Below, one piece after another: positions 63,912-64,000 of a stretch of DNA of 64,000 nt (position 1 is the stretch's first letter; each line of letters begins with the position of its first letter). The DNA comes from Crocinitomix algicola (GTDB lineage Bacteria > Bacteroidota > Bacteroidia > Flavobacteriales_D > Crocinitomicaceae). The stretch spans positions 1 through 64,000 of the forward strand of contig NZ_LYPF02000024.1 in the NCBI RefSeq assembly GCF_001661595.2. Direction: 5' to 3'. The notes beneath the pieces are model-generated. The model saw only the letters and a list, made by a program, of their open reading frames with translations, searched no databases and was not told the origin of the DNA. The translations under genes and the position numbers were made by a program.

Positions 63912-64000
63912 TGAATGCTCAGCATCAAATAGTCGAAGAGTTAGAGCATCGGTTACTTTCAAATGAGTTTAAACTAAACTCACTTTTGGAAGTTACTAAA
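63908..64000 (+). CDS. 5' end of a gene, possibly a GAF/PP2C signalling protein
   Basis: The frame opens at ATG 63908 (a second ATG follows at 63911) and is still open at the window's right edge, 31 codons in. It overlaps the LpxD-like stop by a few bases (ATGA). Its start reads as a hydrophilic helix, ending [11 protein letters not shown]. That ending resembles the start of GAF-domain and SpoIIE-type phosphatases of Bacteroidetes ([12 protein letters not shown]), but too little is visible for certainty. Confidence 0.5.
   Translation, partial: MMNAQHQIVEELEHRLLSNEFKLNSLLEVTK

Overview
The window is an AT-rich chromosomal segment (about one third GC by eye) from a Bacteroidetes bacterium, most likely a free-living, probably aquatic member of Flavobacteriales. 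The evidence is a type IX secretion (T9SS) type A and a type B cargo protein, a PorP/SprF protein and a PorE-like OmpA protein, many lipoproteins with a SCK or SAC lipobox, the conserved order rel/spoT-fur-STAS-purA, promoters of the Bacteroidetes form TTG-N18-21-TAnnTTTG, and few Shine-Dalgarno sequences. A Crocinitomicaceae or Cryomorphaceae affiliation would fit but is only a guess. I saw no rRNA, tRNA, CRISPR, insertion sequence or phage gene; the region reads as ordinary core chromosome with accessory blocks on the left.

Left third (1-17.4 kb), metals, stress and transport. A leftward group encodes a small Cys-rich membrane protein, an MbnP-like copper-binding lipoprotein and its MbnH-like di-heme partner. 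A DsbA-like lipoprotein and an HxlR regulator diverge from each other. A compact arsenic operon follows (arsR, a DUF6428 gene, an arsenate-reductase-type phosphatase, ACR3) with an identical 16-bp operator before arsR and again before the second gene. Then come SulP and ChrA anion transporters, a beta-carbonic anhydrase, and a TetR regulator that overlaps a FabF-type ketosynthase.

Middle (17-44 kb), housekeeping and catabolism. A DnaE polymerase carries its own N-terminal DEDDh proofreading exonuclease. Two related lipoproteins flank an EI24-type membrane protein. A ZIP transporter lies downstream of a methyltransferase. SiaB kinase and SiaC phosphoprotein head an operon with coaE and nnr, with no SiaD cyclase in the window. 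Rhomboid, MoxR, a decayed outer-membrane-protein fragment, purB and a small sigma/anti-sigma pair follow. A leftward fatty-acid beta-oxidation operon resembles fadNAE: marR, a fadN-type fusion, thiolase, GNAT and acyl-CoA dehydrogenase.

Right third (40.8-64 kb), surface and envelope. A type A T9SS protein with SBBP repeats diverges from an operon of a 1402-residue nine-PKD type B cargo, PorP/SprF and a PorE-like protein. Then come tandem FKBP prolyl isomerases, an HTTM protein paired with a DUF5819-like partner, a 17-repeat MORN-type protein ahead of rel/spoT, fur, a STAS protein and purA, and finally OstA-like and LpxD-like genes for lipopolysaccharide. The last bases open a gene that may encode a GAF/PP2C signalling protein.
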